DNA of 64,000 nucleotides from GCA-2709075 sp038146865 (GCA_038146865.1 JAYQSL010000002.1:1-64000); one strand, 5' to 3'; counted from the stretch's first letter, positions 17,389 through 26,668 are shown. Numbers and translations: made by a program. The notes: generated by a model not told the origin, from the sequence alone.

Positions 17389-17844
17389 TTACCAATAACG
17401 GCCTGACGCACCAATCATACTGTTGATTATTCCGATATAGAGGTTGACTGTTACAATGATCCTAATTGCATTCAATTGTATGCCTGCGCTTGGGATATCT
17501 TCTGCGTCTAGCGCTTTTTTAAATCGGGCATAAGGTGCAAACCAAAGATGAAGAAACAAGAGGATCATTACCAATCCAAGCATATGCATGATGTGATAGG
17601 GGATTGGGAGGTTGGCCATCCCTCCATACACTTCAAAGATCAGATAGTAACCAGTTAATGGCAGAGCTATTATCGATAACCATACCCATGGGAAAAATCG
17701 TTTAAATCCACGGTCCCAAAGCGCTATTCGTTCTGGCGGATCTAACGGTCCCGCGGCAAGCCGCATCACATATACAGCAAAAAACATTCCCCCTACCCAA
17801 ATCAGTGCGAAAATCAGGTGTAAAGCGACTGCAAGAGCTATCAT
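17389..17844 (-). CDS. CopD-like integral membrane protein
   Basis: 151 residues with four predicted membrane helices (about 1-24, 50-70, 82-104 and 125-145). It opens with MIALAVALHLIFALIWVGGMFF, matching the histidine-containing first helix of CopD/PcoD family proteins, and HxxHMLGLVM follows in helix 3. AGAGAGGAAA precedes the ATG. The likely role is copper or haem-associated membrane function in the cytoplasmic membrane; no direct evidence for substrate. Divergent from the MoxR gene. Confidence 0.75.
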   Translation of the reverse strand: MIALAVALHLIFALIWVGGMFFAVYVMRLAAGPLDPPERIALWDRGFKRFFPWVWLSIIALPLTGYYLIFEVYGGMANLPIPYHIMHMLGLVMILLFLHLWFAPYARFKKALDAEDIPSAGIQLNAIRIIVTVNLYIGIINSMIGASGRYW

Positions 17845-17958
17845 TTGCTTTCCTCTCTGGATCGAACCTTGACTGCTTGATCCTAAATGACTGGTCTACT
17901 AGTTTCTTGACTAATGTTTGACCAAATCCCTGGTCTCCTGACAAGAGTAAGAGGAAAA

Positions 17959-18798
17959 ATGAAGTTTTCTGGCACTGAAAGTTATGTCACCACCGACGAT
18001 TTAAATATGGCAGTAAATGCCGCAATTTCTTTGGAACGTCCGCTTCTTATCAAAGGAGAGCCTGGCACAGGAAAGACATTGTTGGCACAGGAAGTTGCCA
18101 GATCCCTAGAGATGCCGATCTTTGAATGGCATATTAAATCGACCACAAAGGCAAGGCATGGGCTTTACGAGTACGATGCGGTCTCAAGACTTCGGGACTC
18201 CCAGCTCGGGGAAGAGGGCGTTGGGAACATAAGGAATTACATTGAGCAGGGCCCGCTGTGGAGGGCGTTTGAGGAAGAGGCCCGTTCGGTAGTTTTAATA
18301 GATGAGATCGATAAGGCTGATATCGAATTTCCAAATGATTTGCTTCAAGAGCTAGATCGAATGGAGTTTTATGTTCACGAATTACAAGAGACGATAGCTG
18401 CTAAAACACGGCCCGTGATCATTATAACTTCCAATAATGAAAAAGAGTTACCTGACGCCTTCTTAAGGCGCTGTTTCTTTCATTACATTCGTTTTCCAGA
18501 GACAGAAACCATGGAAGAGATCATTAAGGTTCATTTTCCAGATATAAAGCAAAATCTTCTGAAAGCGGCATTAAATACCTTTTATGATCTGAGAGAGGTC
18601 AAGGGTATAAAGAAAAAGCCGTCCACCTCAGAGTTGTTGGATTGGATTAAGCTGTTGTTAGTAGAAGATATATCGCCTGAGGCAATCCAAGCAGATGCAT
18701 CAAAGGCAATCCCTCAGCTCTACGGCGCTCTTCTAAAAAATGAACAAGACGTACATATGTTTGAAAGGCTCGCTTTTATGTCTCGTCGTTCGCAATAA
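17959..18798 (+). CDS. MoxR-family AAA+ ATPase
   Basis: 279 residues from ATG 17959, which has AGAGG at the right distance and begins MKFSGTESY as relatives do; an upstream ATG at 17914 has no comparable site. Walker A GEPGTGKTLL, Walker B VVLIDEIDKADIEFPNDLLQ, sensor IITSNNEKELPDAFLRR. MoxR ATPases act as chaperones that insert metal cofactors or mature enzyme complexes, together with a VWA partner. Here the VWA gene is directly downstream. Targets could be the many metal oxygenases nearby; that is inference. Confidence 0.92.
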   Translation: MKFSGTESYVTTDDLNMAVNAAISLERPLLIKGEPGTGKTLLAQEVARSLEMPIFEWHIKSTTKARHGLYEYDAVSRLRDSQLGEEGVGNIRNYIEQGPLWRAFEEEARSVVLIDEIDKADIEFPNDLLQELDRMEFYVHELQETIAAKTRPVIIITSNNEKELPDAFLRRCFFHYIRFPETETMEEIIKVHFPDIKQNLLKAALNTFYDLREVKGIKKKPSTSELLDWIKLLLVEDISPEAIQADASKAIPQLYGALLKNEQDVHMFERLAFMSRRSQ

Positions 18799-18812
18799 AT
18801 TTTGTTTATGTG

Positions 18813-20015
18813 ATGTTTGTAGAGTTTTTCAATGAACTAAAAGGAGCGAGAGTACCGGTCACAATCCGAGAATATCTCATGCTTCTTGAGGCGATGGAGA
18901 AGGGGGTTGCAGGCTCCTCCGTCGATGATTTTTATTTTCTAGCTAGATCTGCATTGGTCAAAGATGAAAAATATTTTGATCGGTTTGATCAAGTTTTTGG
19001 TTCTTTTTTTCACGGCCTACTCAAAAATAGTGCGGAGCTTTTTAAGTCTGAGGTCCCGGAGAGTTGGTTGAATGGTCTCGCCAAACAACTCTTCGATGAG
19101 GAAGAGCTGCAAAAATTGGAGAAACTCGACTTTAAAACGTTATTAGAAAAATTGCGGGAACGTCTAGAGGAGCAGGATAGTGCCCATTCGGGCGGAAACA
19201 AATGGATAGGCACCGGCGGCACTTCTCCTTTTGGAAACAATGGTATGAACCCTGCTGGTATAAGGATTGGAGGCGAAGGTGGCGGCGGGAGTGCAACCAA
19301 GGTCTGGAAGAAGCGACAATTCCGAAACCTCTCAGATAATGTAGAAGTTGGGACACGTAATATAAAGATCGCTCTGCGTCGTTTAAGGAAATTTGTCAGA
19401 GAGGGAGCGCACGATGAATTCGACTTGGAACAGACGATCAGTGAAACCGCAAAAAATGCAGGCCTGCTTGATATAAAAATGCGCGCTGAAAGGCGGAATA
19501 AGGTTAAAGTTCTTTTGTTTATCGATGTGGGTGGCACAATGGATCCTCATCTCCGGGTCAGTGAGGAGTTATTCTCTGCGGCTAGGAGTGAATTTAAGCA
19601 TTTAGAATATTATTATTTCCACAATTTCATCTATGAGCGTGTCTGGAGGGATAATAGGAGGGGTTATAATGAGGCCACCTCCACTTGGGATGTGCTCAAT
19701 AAATATGGTTCTGATTACAAGGTAATTTTCGTTGGTGATGCAACGATGAGTCCCTACGAAGTGACTGAGGCTGGAGGGTCGGTAGAACACTGGAACGAGG
19801 AGTCTGGGATCGTATGGATGAACAGGCTTAGAGAACATTTTTCTAATCTCGTTTGGTTAAATCCCGAACCCGTCGACCGCTGGAGGCAAATCGTGTCCAC
19901 GCAGGTAATTTGGCGTTTGCTAGAAGGGCAAATGTATCCAATGACTTTAGACGGCCTCGATAAGGCGATGGATAGTCTTAGGAAAAGTTCATCGAATAAC
20001 AGCTCAAGAATTTGA
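18813..20015 (+). CDS. VWA-domain (CoxE-like) protein, partner of MoxR
   Basis: About 400 residues from ATG 18813 (GTG at 18810 alternative). The N-terminal half is helical and charged, with a glycine-rich stretch near 130-165. The C-terminal half is a VWA domain whose MIDAS is DVGGTMDPH (about 235-243), a DxGGSM variant with threonine, followed by YYYFHNFIYERVW and IFVGDATMSPYE. CoxE-like VWA proteins pair with MoxR ATPases to activate enzymes such as CO dehydrogenase. Only 14 bases separate it from moxR; no cox genes are present in this window. Confidence 0.88.
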   Translation: MFVEFFNELKGARVPVTIREYLMLLEAMEKGVAGSSVDDFYFLARSALVKDEKYFDRFDQVFGSFFHGLLKNSAELFKSEVPESWLNGLAKQLFDEEELQKLEKLDFKTLLEKLRERLEEQDSAHSGGNKWIGTGGTSPFGNNGMNPAGIRIGGEGGGGSATKVWKKRQFRNLSDNVEVGTRNIKIALRRLRKFVREGAHDEFDLEQTISETAKNAGLLDIKMRAERRNKVKVLLFIDVGGTMDPHLRVSEELFSAARSEFKHLEYYYFHNFIYERVWRDNRRGYNEATSTWDVLNKYGSDYKVIFVGDATMSPYEVTEAGGSVEHWNEESGIVWMNRLREHFSNLVWLNPEPVDRWRQIVSTQVIWRLLEGQMYPMTLDGLDKAMDSLRKSSSNNSSRI

Positions 20016-20034
20016 TTTGGTAAGGAGTCTTCGA

Positions 20035-20394
20035 ATGCCGATTATCAGTTTAGATCAACTCGAAAAAGAACCGTTTCACGACGGCGCTTTCTACCAAACA
20101 ATGGTCGGTGATGATCAGGGGACTAGCCAAATTCGCCTTGGTATTCAAACCTCTCCGCCAGGTTTTTCAACTGGAGATCACTCTCATCCTTATTGGGAAT
20201 ATGTCACGGTATTGGAAGGAGAGGGGATGGCTTGGATTGATGGAGAAAATCAAAATCAAGAAAAAAAGATCTGCGCTGGAGATACAATGTCTTTTCCTCC
20301 CAATGTCTTGCATCGATTTAGGGCAACTGGGAACATTGCTTTAAAGACATATGGTATTCATGTATCACCTAATCGTATTATCATAAGGAACTGA
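20035..20394 (+). CDS. Small cupin-domain protein
   Basis: 119 residues from ATG 20035, which has AAGGAG seven bases upstream; a GTG at 20017 is a poorer start. A single cupin barrel: DHSHPYWEYVTVLEGEGMAWIDG carries the HxH...E metal motif and the second motif follows as MSFPPNVLHRFRATG. It may be a metal-binding sensor or a small dioxygenase. It lies 20 bases after the VWA gene and is convergent with the 3-hydroxyanthranilate dioxygenase gene. Confidence 0.82.
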   Translation: MPIISLDQLEKEPFHDGAFYQTMVGDDQGTSQIRLGIQTSPPGFSTGDHSHPYWEYVTVLEGEGMAWIDGENQNQEKKICAGDTMSFPPNVLHRFRATGNIALKTYGIHVSPNRIIIRN

Positions 20395-20408
20395 AAAATA
20401 TATAATAA

Positions 20409-20921
20409 TTAAATTTTTTGTGGATTTTGAGCGCCACAATTTTTGCAATTACCATCGGCGATTTTAGAATAATATTCTTCAAAAACAGGGGGAAGGTCGT
20501 CCACAATGCTTTTGATGATAACGTCTTTTTTCCAAGTTTTGGTTCCGCAGTTTGCGCAATACCATTCGAACGAGTCCTTCACCCCTTCGGGTCTTATACG
20601 CTCAATTACCATGCCGATGCTCTCCGGGTCCGGCCTTTGGGGAGAGTGAGGGACCCTCGGAGGAAGCATAAAGATGTTACCCTCAGGAATAGGGACATCG
20701 ACCAGTTGATGGTTTTGCACTGTTTTTAGGACTATGTCTCCTTTTAACTGGTAAAAAAACTCTTCATATGGGTCGACGTGATAATCGGTTCTCACATTTG
20801 GTCCGCCGACAATCATGACGATGAAATCATCATCTGCGAAAATGGTTTGGTTTAAGACAGGAGGGCGGAGAAGCGCTCGATTATTCTCCACCCACTGCCA
20901 CAAATTAAATGAAGAAAGCAT
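20409..20921 (-). CDS. nbaC: 3-hydroxyanthranilate 3,4-dioxygenase
   Basis: 170 residues, bacterial length. The cupin core has the catalytic-iron motif DYHVDPYEEFFYQLKGD and VPHSPQRPDPESIGMVIER, and the C-terminus carries a rubredoxin-like iron site with two CxxC pairs (CANCGTKTW and CKNCGAQ), typical of bacterial HaaO/NbaC. It opens the ring of 3-hydroxyanthranilate to aminocarboxymuconate semialdehyde in kynurenine or nitrobenzoate degradation. AAGGA lies upstream of the ATG. Kynureninase and kynurenine monooxygenase are not in the window; an ACMSD-like amidohydrolase is present at 5140 but is only distantly similar. Confidence 0.93.
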   Translation of the reverse strand: MLSSFNLWQWVENNRALLRPPVLNQTIFADDDFIVMIVGGPNVRTDYHVDPYEEFFYQLKGDIVLKTVQNHQLVDVPIPEGNIFMLPPRVPHSPQRPDPESIGMVIERIRPEGVKDSFEWYCANCGTKTWKKDVIIKSIVDDLPPVFEEYYSKIADGNCKNCGAQNPQKI

Positions 20922-20966
20922 ATATTGTTTTCCTTAGAGATAGACTTAAAAAAACTATCTAAGTTA

Positions 20967-21287
20967 CTAAACTGAATAGTAAAAATCGTCTGGTATTTTG
21001 CTGATTATATCGTCTATATTTCGTCCACTCATCAATTCGTTATCTGTTCTTTGTTCCATTAAGTGGTATGATCCGTCTTTATGACGCTCAATTCGGTAGG
21101 CGGCATAAGGCGTCTGGCTTCGGGTTCCAGAATAGATCATGTACTGATCAAGCCCAGCTTCCTGTTTCCGCTCACACCTAAACCATCGGTAGAGAAGTGT
21201 TTGCTTCTCGCCCAGAGACTTAATCTTGGAAATATCAGATTGAGTAAAACTAGATAAATCAAGAGAAATTACGTTATCTGCACCCAT
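20967..21287 (-). CDS. Hypothetical protein of 106 residues
   Basis: Not recognised. It is small and mixed in charge, with no signal peptide or membrane helix. It has a YRWFRCERKQE segment near 33-43 and a YMIYSGTRSQTPYAAYRIERHKDGSYHLM stretch that could be a small beta sheet. It fits neatly between the dioxygenase and GlcG-like genes on the same strand (about 40-base gaps), with no competing reading frame, which is the main support for it being real. Confidence 0.6.
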   Translation of the reverse strand: MGADNVISLDLSSFTQSDISKIKSLGEKQTLLYRWFRCERKQEAGLDQYMIYSGTRSQTPYAAYRIERHKDGSYHLMEQRTDNELMSGRNIDDIISKIPDDFYYSV

Positions 21288-21323
21288 TTCTTTTCTTTAC
21301 TTCTATTAATCCTAACGAGGGGC

Positions 21324-21752
21324 CTACGGATCGTATCTTAGTCCGGCCGCTTCAATTCCAGCAATTGCGCATTTCTCATCGTTTTCGCCTGTGTCTCCGC
21401 TGATACCCACTGCACCAATGATCTCATTATCCTTATCTCTTATTAACAAACCTCCCGGGCTCGCGAGCATTTGACCCTCACATAACATTGAGAGCGACGT
21501 AAAAAAGGGTGTGTTCGCGCTAAAGCGATCTACGATTTTTCTACTCGAGATCCCCATTCCTAAAGTGCCCCAAGCCTTACCCTGTGCTATTTGTGGGCGT
21601 AACAGCGAGGATTTATCCTCTCTTTTAAATGCGACCAGGTGTCCTCCGGCATCGAGCACCGCGACGGTCAATGGTGCGAGCCCCAGTCGGTGGCGGGCTT
21701 CTATCGATTTTTCAATAATTATATCTGCTTGCTCTAGAGTTATTGCCGCCAT
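21324..21752 (-). CDS. GlcG/HbpS family haem-degrading-like protein
   Basis: 142 residues. The DUF336/HbpS fold is recognised by EKSIEARHRLGLAPLTVAVLDAGGHLVAFKRED, PGGLLIRDKDNEIIGAVGISGDTGENDEKCAIAGI, the standard family core. Homologues bind haem or act as accessory proteins beside dioxygenase or glycolate genes. The ATG at 21752 follows GAGGA. Its neighbours (3-hydroxyanthranilate dioxygenase, class II aldolase) are typical places for this family in aromatic-degradation clusters. No secretion signal. Confidence 0.88.
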   Translation of the reverse strand: MAAITLEQADIIIEKSIEARHRLGLAPLTVAVLDAGGHLVAFKREDKSSLLRPQIAQGKAWGTLGMGISSRKIVDRFSANTPFFTSLSMLCEGQMLASPGGLLIRDKDNEIIGAVGISGDTGENDEKCAIAGIEAAGLRYDP

Positions 21753-21840
21753 TATCTATTTCCTCTTTTGAATTGCCTTTTCGAGCATCATTTTCCGTGA
21801 GAAACTTGATTAAGACAACTAAACTCGGGGAGATTTTTAT

Positions 21841-22623
21841 ATGCATGCCGTTGGATTAGCTGAGCTTGAGGTAGGTAATGTGCAATCTCAAGTGAGTGAA
21901 GCAGAGTGGCAGGCGCGATGCGAATTAGCGGCTGCCCATTGGTTAGTCTCTAAATTTGTATTCGTTGATATGACTTATAACCATGTTTCCGTTCGGGTTC
22001 CTGGAGAACCAAATCACTTTTTGGTGAAAGCAGATAATTTATTCATGGAACAAGTGACGGCATCCAACTTGGTTAAATATGATACCGAGGGTAATCAAGT
22101 TTTAGAGTCTAACTATAAGGCAAGTCCGGCGGCGTATAATCTCCATGCTGCTGTACTTCGCACAAGGCCTGAAATAATGGCTGCGGTTCATACGCACTCT
22201 CCAGCTAATTTAGCCGTGTCGGCACAGAAAAAGGGCCTCATGGCCTTAACACAACAGGCGGCGCGTTTTTATAAACGTGTTGCTTACTATGCGAATGAGT
22301 ATGACGACACTACCTATGATGGGGCAGGTATGCTGGCAAAAACGCTTGGCGATCATTGGGTAATGCTTCTCCAAAACCATGGAGCGTTGGTGTGCGGTTC
22401 CTCTCTAGCTGAGGCTTATATCTATCATCACTTTTTTGAACTCGCTTGTCGCGCTCAAATTGGGGCACTATCGGGTGGTGGAGAAGTGGTTGAAATTGAT
22501 GACAAGGCGGCTACTGCGCGTGCCGAAAAATTTGGCAGGATCGGCCAATACAATTCTGACAGCCGGGATTGGCAGGCGAGTATGGCGTTAGTTGAGAAAA
22601 GTTATCCGGAGTATAAAACGTAA
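21841..22623 (+). CDS. Class II aldolase/adducin family protein
   Basis: 260 residues. Zinc-ligand motif VHTHSPANLAVSA (about 117-129, HxH) and a third histidine in QNHGALVCG (about 179-187), with YNHVSVRVPGEPNHFLVK upstream forming the phosphate/substrate loop. Members cleave fuculose or rhamnulose phosphate, or act as decarboxylases and hydroxyacid lyases. The phosphate-binding residues are not obvious, so a non-sugar substrate is likely, as for adducin-like proteins in alphaproteobacterial catabolic clusters. GGGAGA precedes the ATG. Convergent with the asparaginase gene. Confidence 0.87.
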   Translation: MHAVGLAELEVGNVQSQVSEAEWQARCELAAAHWLVSKFVFVDMTYNHVSVRVPGEPNHFLVKADNLFMEQVTASNLVKYDTEGNQVLESNYKASPAAYNLHAAVLRTRPEIMAAVHTHSPANLAVSAQKKGLMALTQQAARFYKRVAYYANEYDDTTYDGAGMLAKTLGDHWVMLLQNHGALVCGSSLAEAYIYHHFFELACRAQIGALSGGGEVVEIDDKAATARAEKFGRIGQYNSDSRDWQASMALVEKSYPEYKT

Positions 22624-22624
22624 T

Positions 22625-23677
22625 TTACTCGAGACGAAGAGGGGCTGCCGCCCTGATTACTCCAACGACCTCTTTTGATCTTGAAAAAAGTGGTGGTTCA
22701 AGAATATTAAGAAGTTGTCCCATTGCCTTTTCGGTTAGGACTTCAAATCGCCTGAGGACTTGCATAATTGCGGCCTCGGCAGCTCTTCTCGATCCATCAT
22801 CAATTTTTAAGGCAACACCCAGCCCTAAATTTGGAAATGAAGCGGTGTAGACCCCCTCAGCACCAGTTTTTACAATTGCGTGTCCTCTGCATGCTTGGAG
22901 AATTCGGGTATCAAAACGACCTTTACCTCCAATTAAATAGGGCTCATCAAACATTGCTCTAATGATACGCTTACAGGCACTTTGCCGTTCATCCGGTTGA
23001 TCATGTGGCTCAACGAGCCTCGCCATAGATAAGGCTATGTTTTCTAGAGGAATGGCAAACACGGGAATACCGCATCCATCTATACCTTTGGGAGAGGGGA
23101 GGAGGTCGAGACCAGTCATTTGCTCGACTATCCCCAGAAGTCTCTGTTGAACAGGATGATCTAAGCGGTGATAGCCAAAGGTCGGATATTCCAGGTGCTT
23201 GGCAACAGTAAGTAGTGCTAGGTGTTTACCCGAACAATTATCAAGAAGCTTTGATGGACCATGACCGCTTTCGAAAAGAGATTTTTTTTCATAATCGCTC
23301 CATGGGAGGGAAGGGCCACAGACGAGGTCCTCAACACTCAAGCCAATTTTATCAAGCCAATTCGCTAATATTTCTCTATGGGTTTCGGAACCGCTATGAC
23401 TCGCACATGCCAGTGCGATTTGGGCTAAACCCAAGCCAAATGCCTTAGCTGCCCCTGTTTCTAAAAGCATTAATGCCTGAATTGGTTTGATTGCAGATCT
23501 GGGGAAAACCGGATCTTTTGTGTTGCCAACAGAAAATATGACTTTGCCTTCTGCATTTACTACAGAAACGGCTCCTGCGTGGCGGCTCTCTACAAGATCC
23601 CCCCGAACAACTTCTATCAAAATTGGATTGGAGCTGGTTTCGTTTATTTCAGTCTGACCAGATAGGTGATCGGACAT
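22625..23677 (-). CDS. Asparaginase, Rhizobium etli-type (ReAV family)
   Basis: 350 residues. Two Ser-Lys tandems of this family are visible: PRSAIKPIQAL (SxxK near 48-51) and the CASHSGS serine, with a later lysine in IVKTGAEGV. The zinc site residues are seen as NCSGKH (Cys and Lys) and DGCGIP (Cys). This is a third structural class of asparaginase, unrelated to AnsA/AnsB. It hydrolyses asparagine, or here perhaps another amide. It is the last gene of a four-gene minus-strand run that starts with the hydrolase at 26668, with a 6-base gap, so it may act on an amide made by the LLM module. Confidence 0.9.
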   Translation of the reverse strand: MSDHLSGQTEINETSSNPILIEVVRGDLVESRHAGAVSVVNAEGKVIFSVGNTKDPVFPRSAIKPIQALMLLETGAAKAFGLGLAQIALACASHSGSETHREILANWLDKIGLSVEDLVCGPSLPWSDYEKKSLFESGHGPSKLLDNCSGKHLALLTVAKHLEYPTFGYHRLDHPVQQRLLGIVEQMTGLDLLPSPKGIDGCGIPVFAIPLENIALSMARLVEPHDQPDERQSACKRIIRAMFDEPYLIGGKGRFDTRILQACRGHAIVKTGAEGVYTASFPNLGLGVALKIDDGSRRAAEAAIMQVLRRFEVLTEKAMGQLLNILEPPLFSRSKEVVGVIRAAAPLRLE

Positions 23678-23683
23678 TTTGGG

Positions 23684-24556
23684 TCACTGTACCCTTTTTA
23701 CACCAAGCTTTTTATGAACCCCTTTGAGAAAGCTTATGGCTTCTTTGTTAAACCGAGCCGAATGCTCAATGTGGGGGCAATGGGCAGCCTTATCATAAAC
23801 TGACACTTTGCTTCCTTTTATTCTCTTGCCGAGTTCTCTCGCATAACCAGGAAGCCTCAGGCCATCCTGTTTCCCAGCGATTAAAAGGGTTGGTACAGAA
23901 ATATTCTCATAGGGGGTATTGTCGGCTCCGCCGAACTGGCCACCCGACGATTTTATCGTTGGCCTTTTAAAGCGGACAGCAGCTGCGCATTCCCAAGCCC
24001 CAGGCATCGTCGCAAATTTTTGTCTCTTTCGGATATAGCTAGGATTATCGACCCATTTCTTCTTGTTGTAAAAGAGCCCGTCTAAAAGGTCCCGCATGGA
24101 TTTTGGAGACCCATCATATGCTAGAAGTTTTGCTCGATCTTCTGATGCGGGTGCAAAGCCTCCACCTGAAGAGGCAACGAGAGATCTAATTGGAAAGATT
24201 GGTGGAGGGGCCGCGGCTATTCGAATTAGATTACTTCCACCCATTGAGTTTCCAACAAAATCCGCTTCATGAATATCCATGATTTCAAAAAAACGACGCA
24301 TGTGCCCAAACACACGGCTCCGTCCTTCCGCAAAATCGAATACCTTATCAGTCCGACCAAATCCCAGCCAATCAGGGGCCACAACCCGAAAATGCCTGGC
24401 AAAGGCTGGCAGATTGAATTCCCAAGATAATTCGGCACAGCCCCCGAATTCGCCAGAGTGAAGAAAAACTACCGTTGGCCCTTCGCCGCCTTCAAGGTAG
24501 TGCGTTTTAATTCCATCTACATTGATAAAACGGCGGCGAATAATTGTTTGGGCCAT
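23684..24556 (-). CDS. Alpha/beta hydrolase (module 2)
   Basis: 290 residues. Oxyanion strand VVFLHSGEFGG, nucleophile VGNSMGGSN (Ser about 106), acid in AGKQDGLRLP and histidine in AAHCPHIEHS. The triad is intact, unlike the module 1 hydrolase. The family is that of C-C hydrolases such as MhpC-like and carboxylesterases. Flanked by LLM (15 bases upstream) and asparaginase (6 bases downstream), all on the same strand, so likely co-transcribed. Confidence 0.87.
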   Translation of the reverse strand: MAQTIIRRRFINVDGIKTHYLEGGEGPTVVFLHSGEFGGCAELSWEFNLPAFARHFRVVAPDWLGFGRTDKVFDFAEGRSRVFGHMRRFFEIMDIHEADFVGNSMGGSNLIRIAAAPPPIFPIRSLVASSGGGFAPASEDRAKLLAYDGSPKSMRDLLDGLFYNKKKWVDNPSYIRKRQKFATMPGAWECAAAVRFKRPTIKSSGGQFGGADNTPYENISVPTLLIAGKQDGLRLPGYARELGKRIKGSKVSVYDKAAHCPHIEHSARFNKEAISFLKGVHKKLGVKRVQ

Positions 24557-24571
24557 AAGCTGTCTCTTTTG

Positions 24572-25855
24572 TTAAGCGGCTTTCGCTTTCTTCGTCTGTT
24601 TTTTAAACCAAGAATCTCTCGCTGCGGCAAGAGCGTCTGTACGACCATTGAATTTGGACGCTTTCACCGGCGTTCCGCGCTCTTTGAGTGGACCGAGACT
24701 AGAGCTCACTGTTCCCAAGTCTTTGATTTGTGGAACCACTTCCTCGGCAAAGAGCTTCATACTTTTAGCCGTGTGCTTAAAGGGCATGTCCCCGGAATGA
24801 AGCATTCCGATTAAATGACCAAAGCCACCAACTTTTTTATACAAGCTCTTTAATTGCTTAGCGACAGAGTCTGGTGTGCCATAGACTGCGACACCATTTT
24901 CTCGGAAGTATTCCATTCCCTTTGTTCGTATCGCATCGGTTCTACCTCCACTGAAACGACCAGAGAGGAAGTTCGCGTAAAGAGGGGTCTCGACGTATCC
25001 GGGAGGCGCTCTAAATTGAGGCTCCGCTTTGTTGTTCGTGACGTACCAAAACACTTCTTGTACGTACTTGAGGGCTTCCTCTTCAGTTTCCCCAACAGCC
25101 AACAAAGGCATAAAGGCAAAGAGGTCGTCTGCCGGGGTAGGTAGGCCTTTCTTCTTTAAGTTGGCTCGCACACCGTCAAACATCTTCCGCATGCCATCTG
25201 CTGGTGTAAGGAACATAGTAAAAGTAAATCCACTTTCGACGGCTCTCGTCGCGTGGTTTACGTCGCTGCCACCTGTCATCCAGATTGGAGGATGAGGATC
25301 TTGATAGATACGAGGCCAGACATTAACCTGCCTTTTGTGGATCCAACGGCCTTCATAGTTAAAGGGTCCATCGTGCGTTGACCAAGCCTTTTGCATAAGT
25401 TGAACAGATTCCCAAAGTCTGGAACTAGTTTCTGTTGGATTGCAATTGGATCCAAATAACTCGTAGGGAACACCACGAACAAAACCGCATTCGAGCCTTC
25501 CATGCGAAATGTTGTCAATCATGGCCATTTCTTCGGCACAACGGATTGGATCGCGAAGGTTGGCCGCAGGATTTCCAAGGATACAGATGCGAGCGTTTTT
25601 GGTTTCACGCGCTGCGATCGCAACTGACAAAGGCGCCGCAGAGTTTATACAGGTTGCGGTTTGATGATGCTCGTTGATCATACAGTTTAAACCGAGTTCA
25701 TCTGCTAGTTTGTGTTGATCAAGATAAGAGTGATAGAGGTCAGCGCCAATTTTAGGGTCGAATACTGAACTCGGTAAGTTCACTCTCATGGAAGTGAACT
25801 CATCATCGGGAGGAAGATACGGCCAGGGAAACTCGGTGAAGTGATAAAATTCCAT
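24572..25855 (-). CDS. LLM-class flavin-dependent monooxygenase (module 2)
   Basis: 427 residues. It shares the module 1 LLM layout: MINEHHQT (about 60-67), CILGNPAANLRDPIRCAEEMAMIDNISHGRLECGF and VNVWPRIYQDPHPPIWMTGG, so the two are clear paralogues. The C-terminus has a lysine-rich tail. AAGGAG lies upstream of the ATG. It would oxidise an unknown substrate using reduced flavin; no flavin reductase is encoded in the window. Flanked by two alpha/beta hydrolases. Confidence 0.88.
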   Translation of the reverse strand: MEFYHFTEFPWPYLPPDDEFTSMRVNLPSSVFDPKIGADLYHSYLDQHKLADELGLNCMINEHHQTATCINSAAPLSVAIAARETKNARICILGNPAANLRDPIRCAEEMAMIDNISHGRLECGFVRGVPYELFGSNCNPTETSSRLWESVQLMQKAWSTHDGPFNYEGRWIHKRQVNVWPRIYQDPHPPIWMTGGSDVNHATRAVESGFTFTMFLTPADGMRKMFDGVRANLKKKGLPTPADDLFAFMPLLAVGETEEEALKYVQEVFWYVTNNKAEPQFRAPPGYVETPLYANFLSGRFSGGRTDAIRTKGMEYFRENGVAVYGTPDSVAKQLKSLYKKVGGFGHLIGMLHSGDMPFKHTAKSMKLFAEEVVPQIKDLGTVSSSLGPLKERGTPVKASKFNGRTDALAAARDSWFKKQTKKAKAA

Positions 25856-25867
25856 ATTACTCTCTCC

Positions 25868-26668
25868 TTAACGCAAAAATTGTTCTAAAATAGGGTCGAA
25901 AGAATCGGGTTTTTCGACATGAGGAAAATGGCCAGCTCCGGGAACCGAGACAAACTCGCTTTTGGGTAAAAGTTTAGCGTAGGCACGCCCGTATTTTGGT
26001 TTTGCTAGCCCATCCCTGGCGCCCCAGACAAACTGAGTTTTCGCGGTCACCCTGTGCAATCTGTATTTCAAAGTTGGATTATGAAAATAAGGATCCCATG
26101 CCAATTTCGCGGTTGTTTCCTTAGCTCTCGCGAGTACGAAGGCCTCCTCCTCTGAGAGTTCTTTTGGAATCATTGGATCATTTTTCGGATTGCTGAATTT
26201 GAACCCTTGTACGGTTGCTGTTGGGTGGTAGTAGATATCTTCAATATCGCGGTCATAAGCCCCACCAATTTTTACCCCCAGAGGGCAGACTAAACTCATT
26301 TTACTAATCCGAGAGCAGTCTTTTGACGCAATTTCATTCGCAAGCCATCCGCCCATCGAAAAACCAACGACCCGGACCTTTTCAAGTTTAAGTTTCTGCA
26401 TCAAGTCTAGGTAGGCGTATGAGAGATCGTCCACTGTCCTAACTGTTTCTGGAAGATCCGTCTTTCCGTATCCCGGCATCCATGGAACAATAACTTTGTA
26501 TTTCTGAGCTAGTTTTTGAATTAGTGGGAGATCAAGTTCATAGTAATCTTCACTATGAAGCCAGAGCACCGGAGCGCCGGAGCCAAACTGTTGAACGAAT
26601 AGATCTGCAATTGGTAGTTTGAGTGTTCGAGAAGTTCCTCGAATAGCTTGCACTGTTTTGGACGCCAT
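25868..26668 (-). CDS. Alpha/beta hydrolase (module 2, first gene)
   Basis: 266 residues from ATG 26668 (GGAG six bases upstream; a TTG at 26683 is the alternative). Oxyanion WLHSEDYYE, nucleophile GFSMGGW (Ser about 105), acid in GARDGLAKP and histidine in GAGHFPHVEKP, an intact triad. It heads the minus-strand run hydrolase-LLM-hydrolase-asparaginase and is divergent from a RidA gene, from which it is separated by about 117 bases that should hold both promoters. Family: hydrolases of the meta-cleavage/epoxide group. Confidence 0.86.
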   Translation of the reverse strand: MASKTVQAIRGTSRTLKLPIADLFVQQFGSGAPVLWLHSEDYYELDLPLIQKLAQKYKVIVPWMPGYGKTDLPETVRTVDDLSYAYLDLMQKLKLEKVRVVGFSMGGWLANEIASKDCSRISKMSLVCPLGVKIGGAYDRDIEDIYYHPTATVQGFKFSNPKNDPMIPKELSEEEAFVLARAKETTAKLAWDPYFHNPTLKYRLHRVTAKTQFVWGARDGLAKPKYGRAYAKLLPKSEFVSVPGAGHFPHVEKPDSFDPILEQFLR

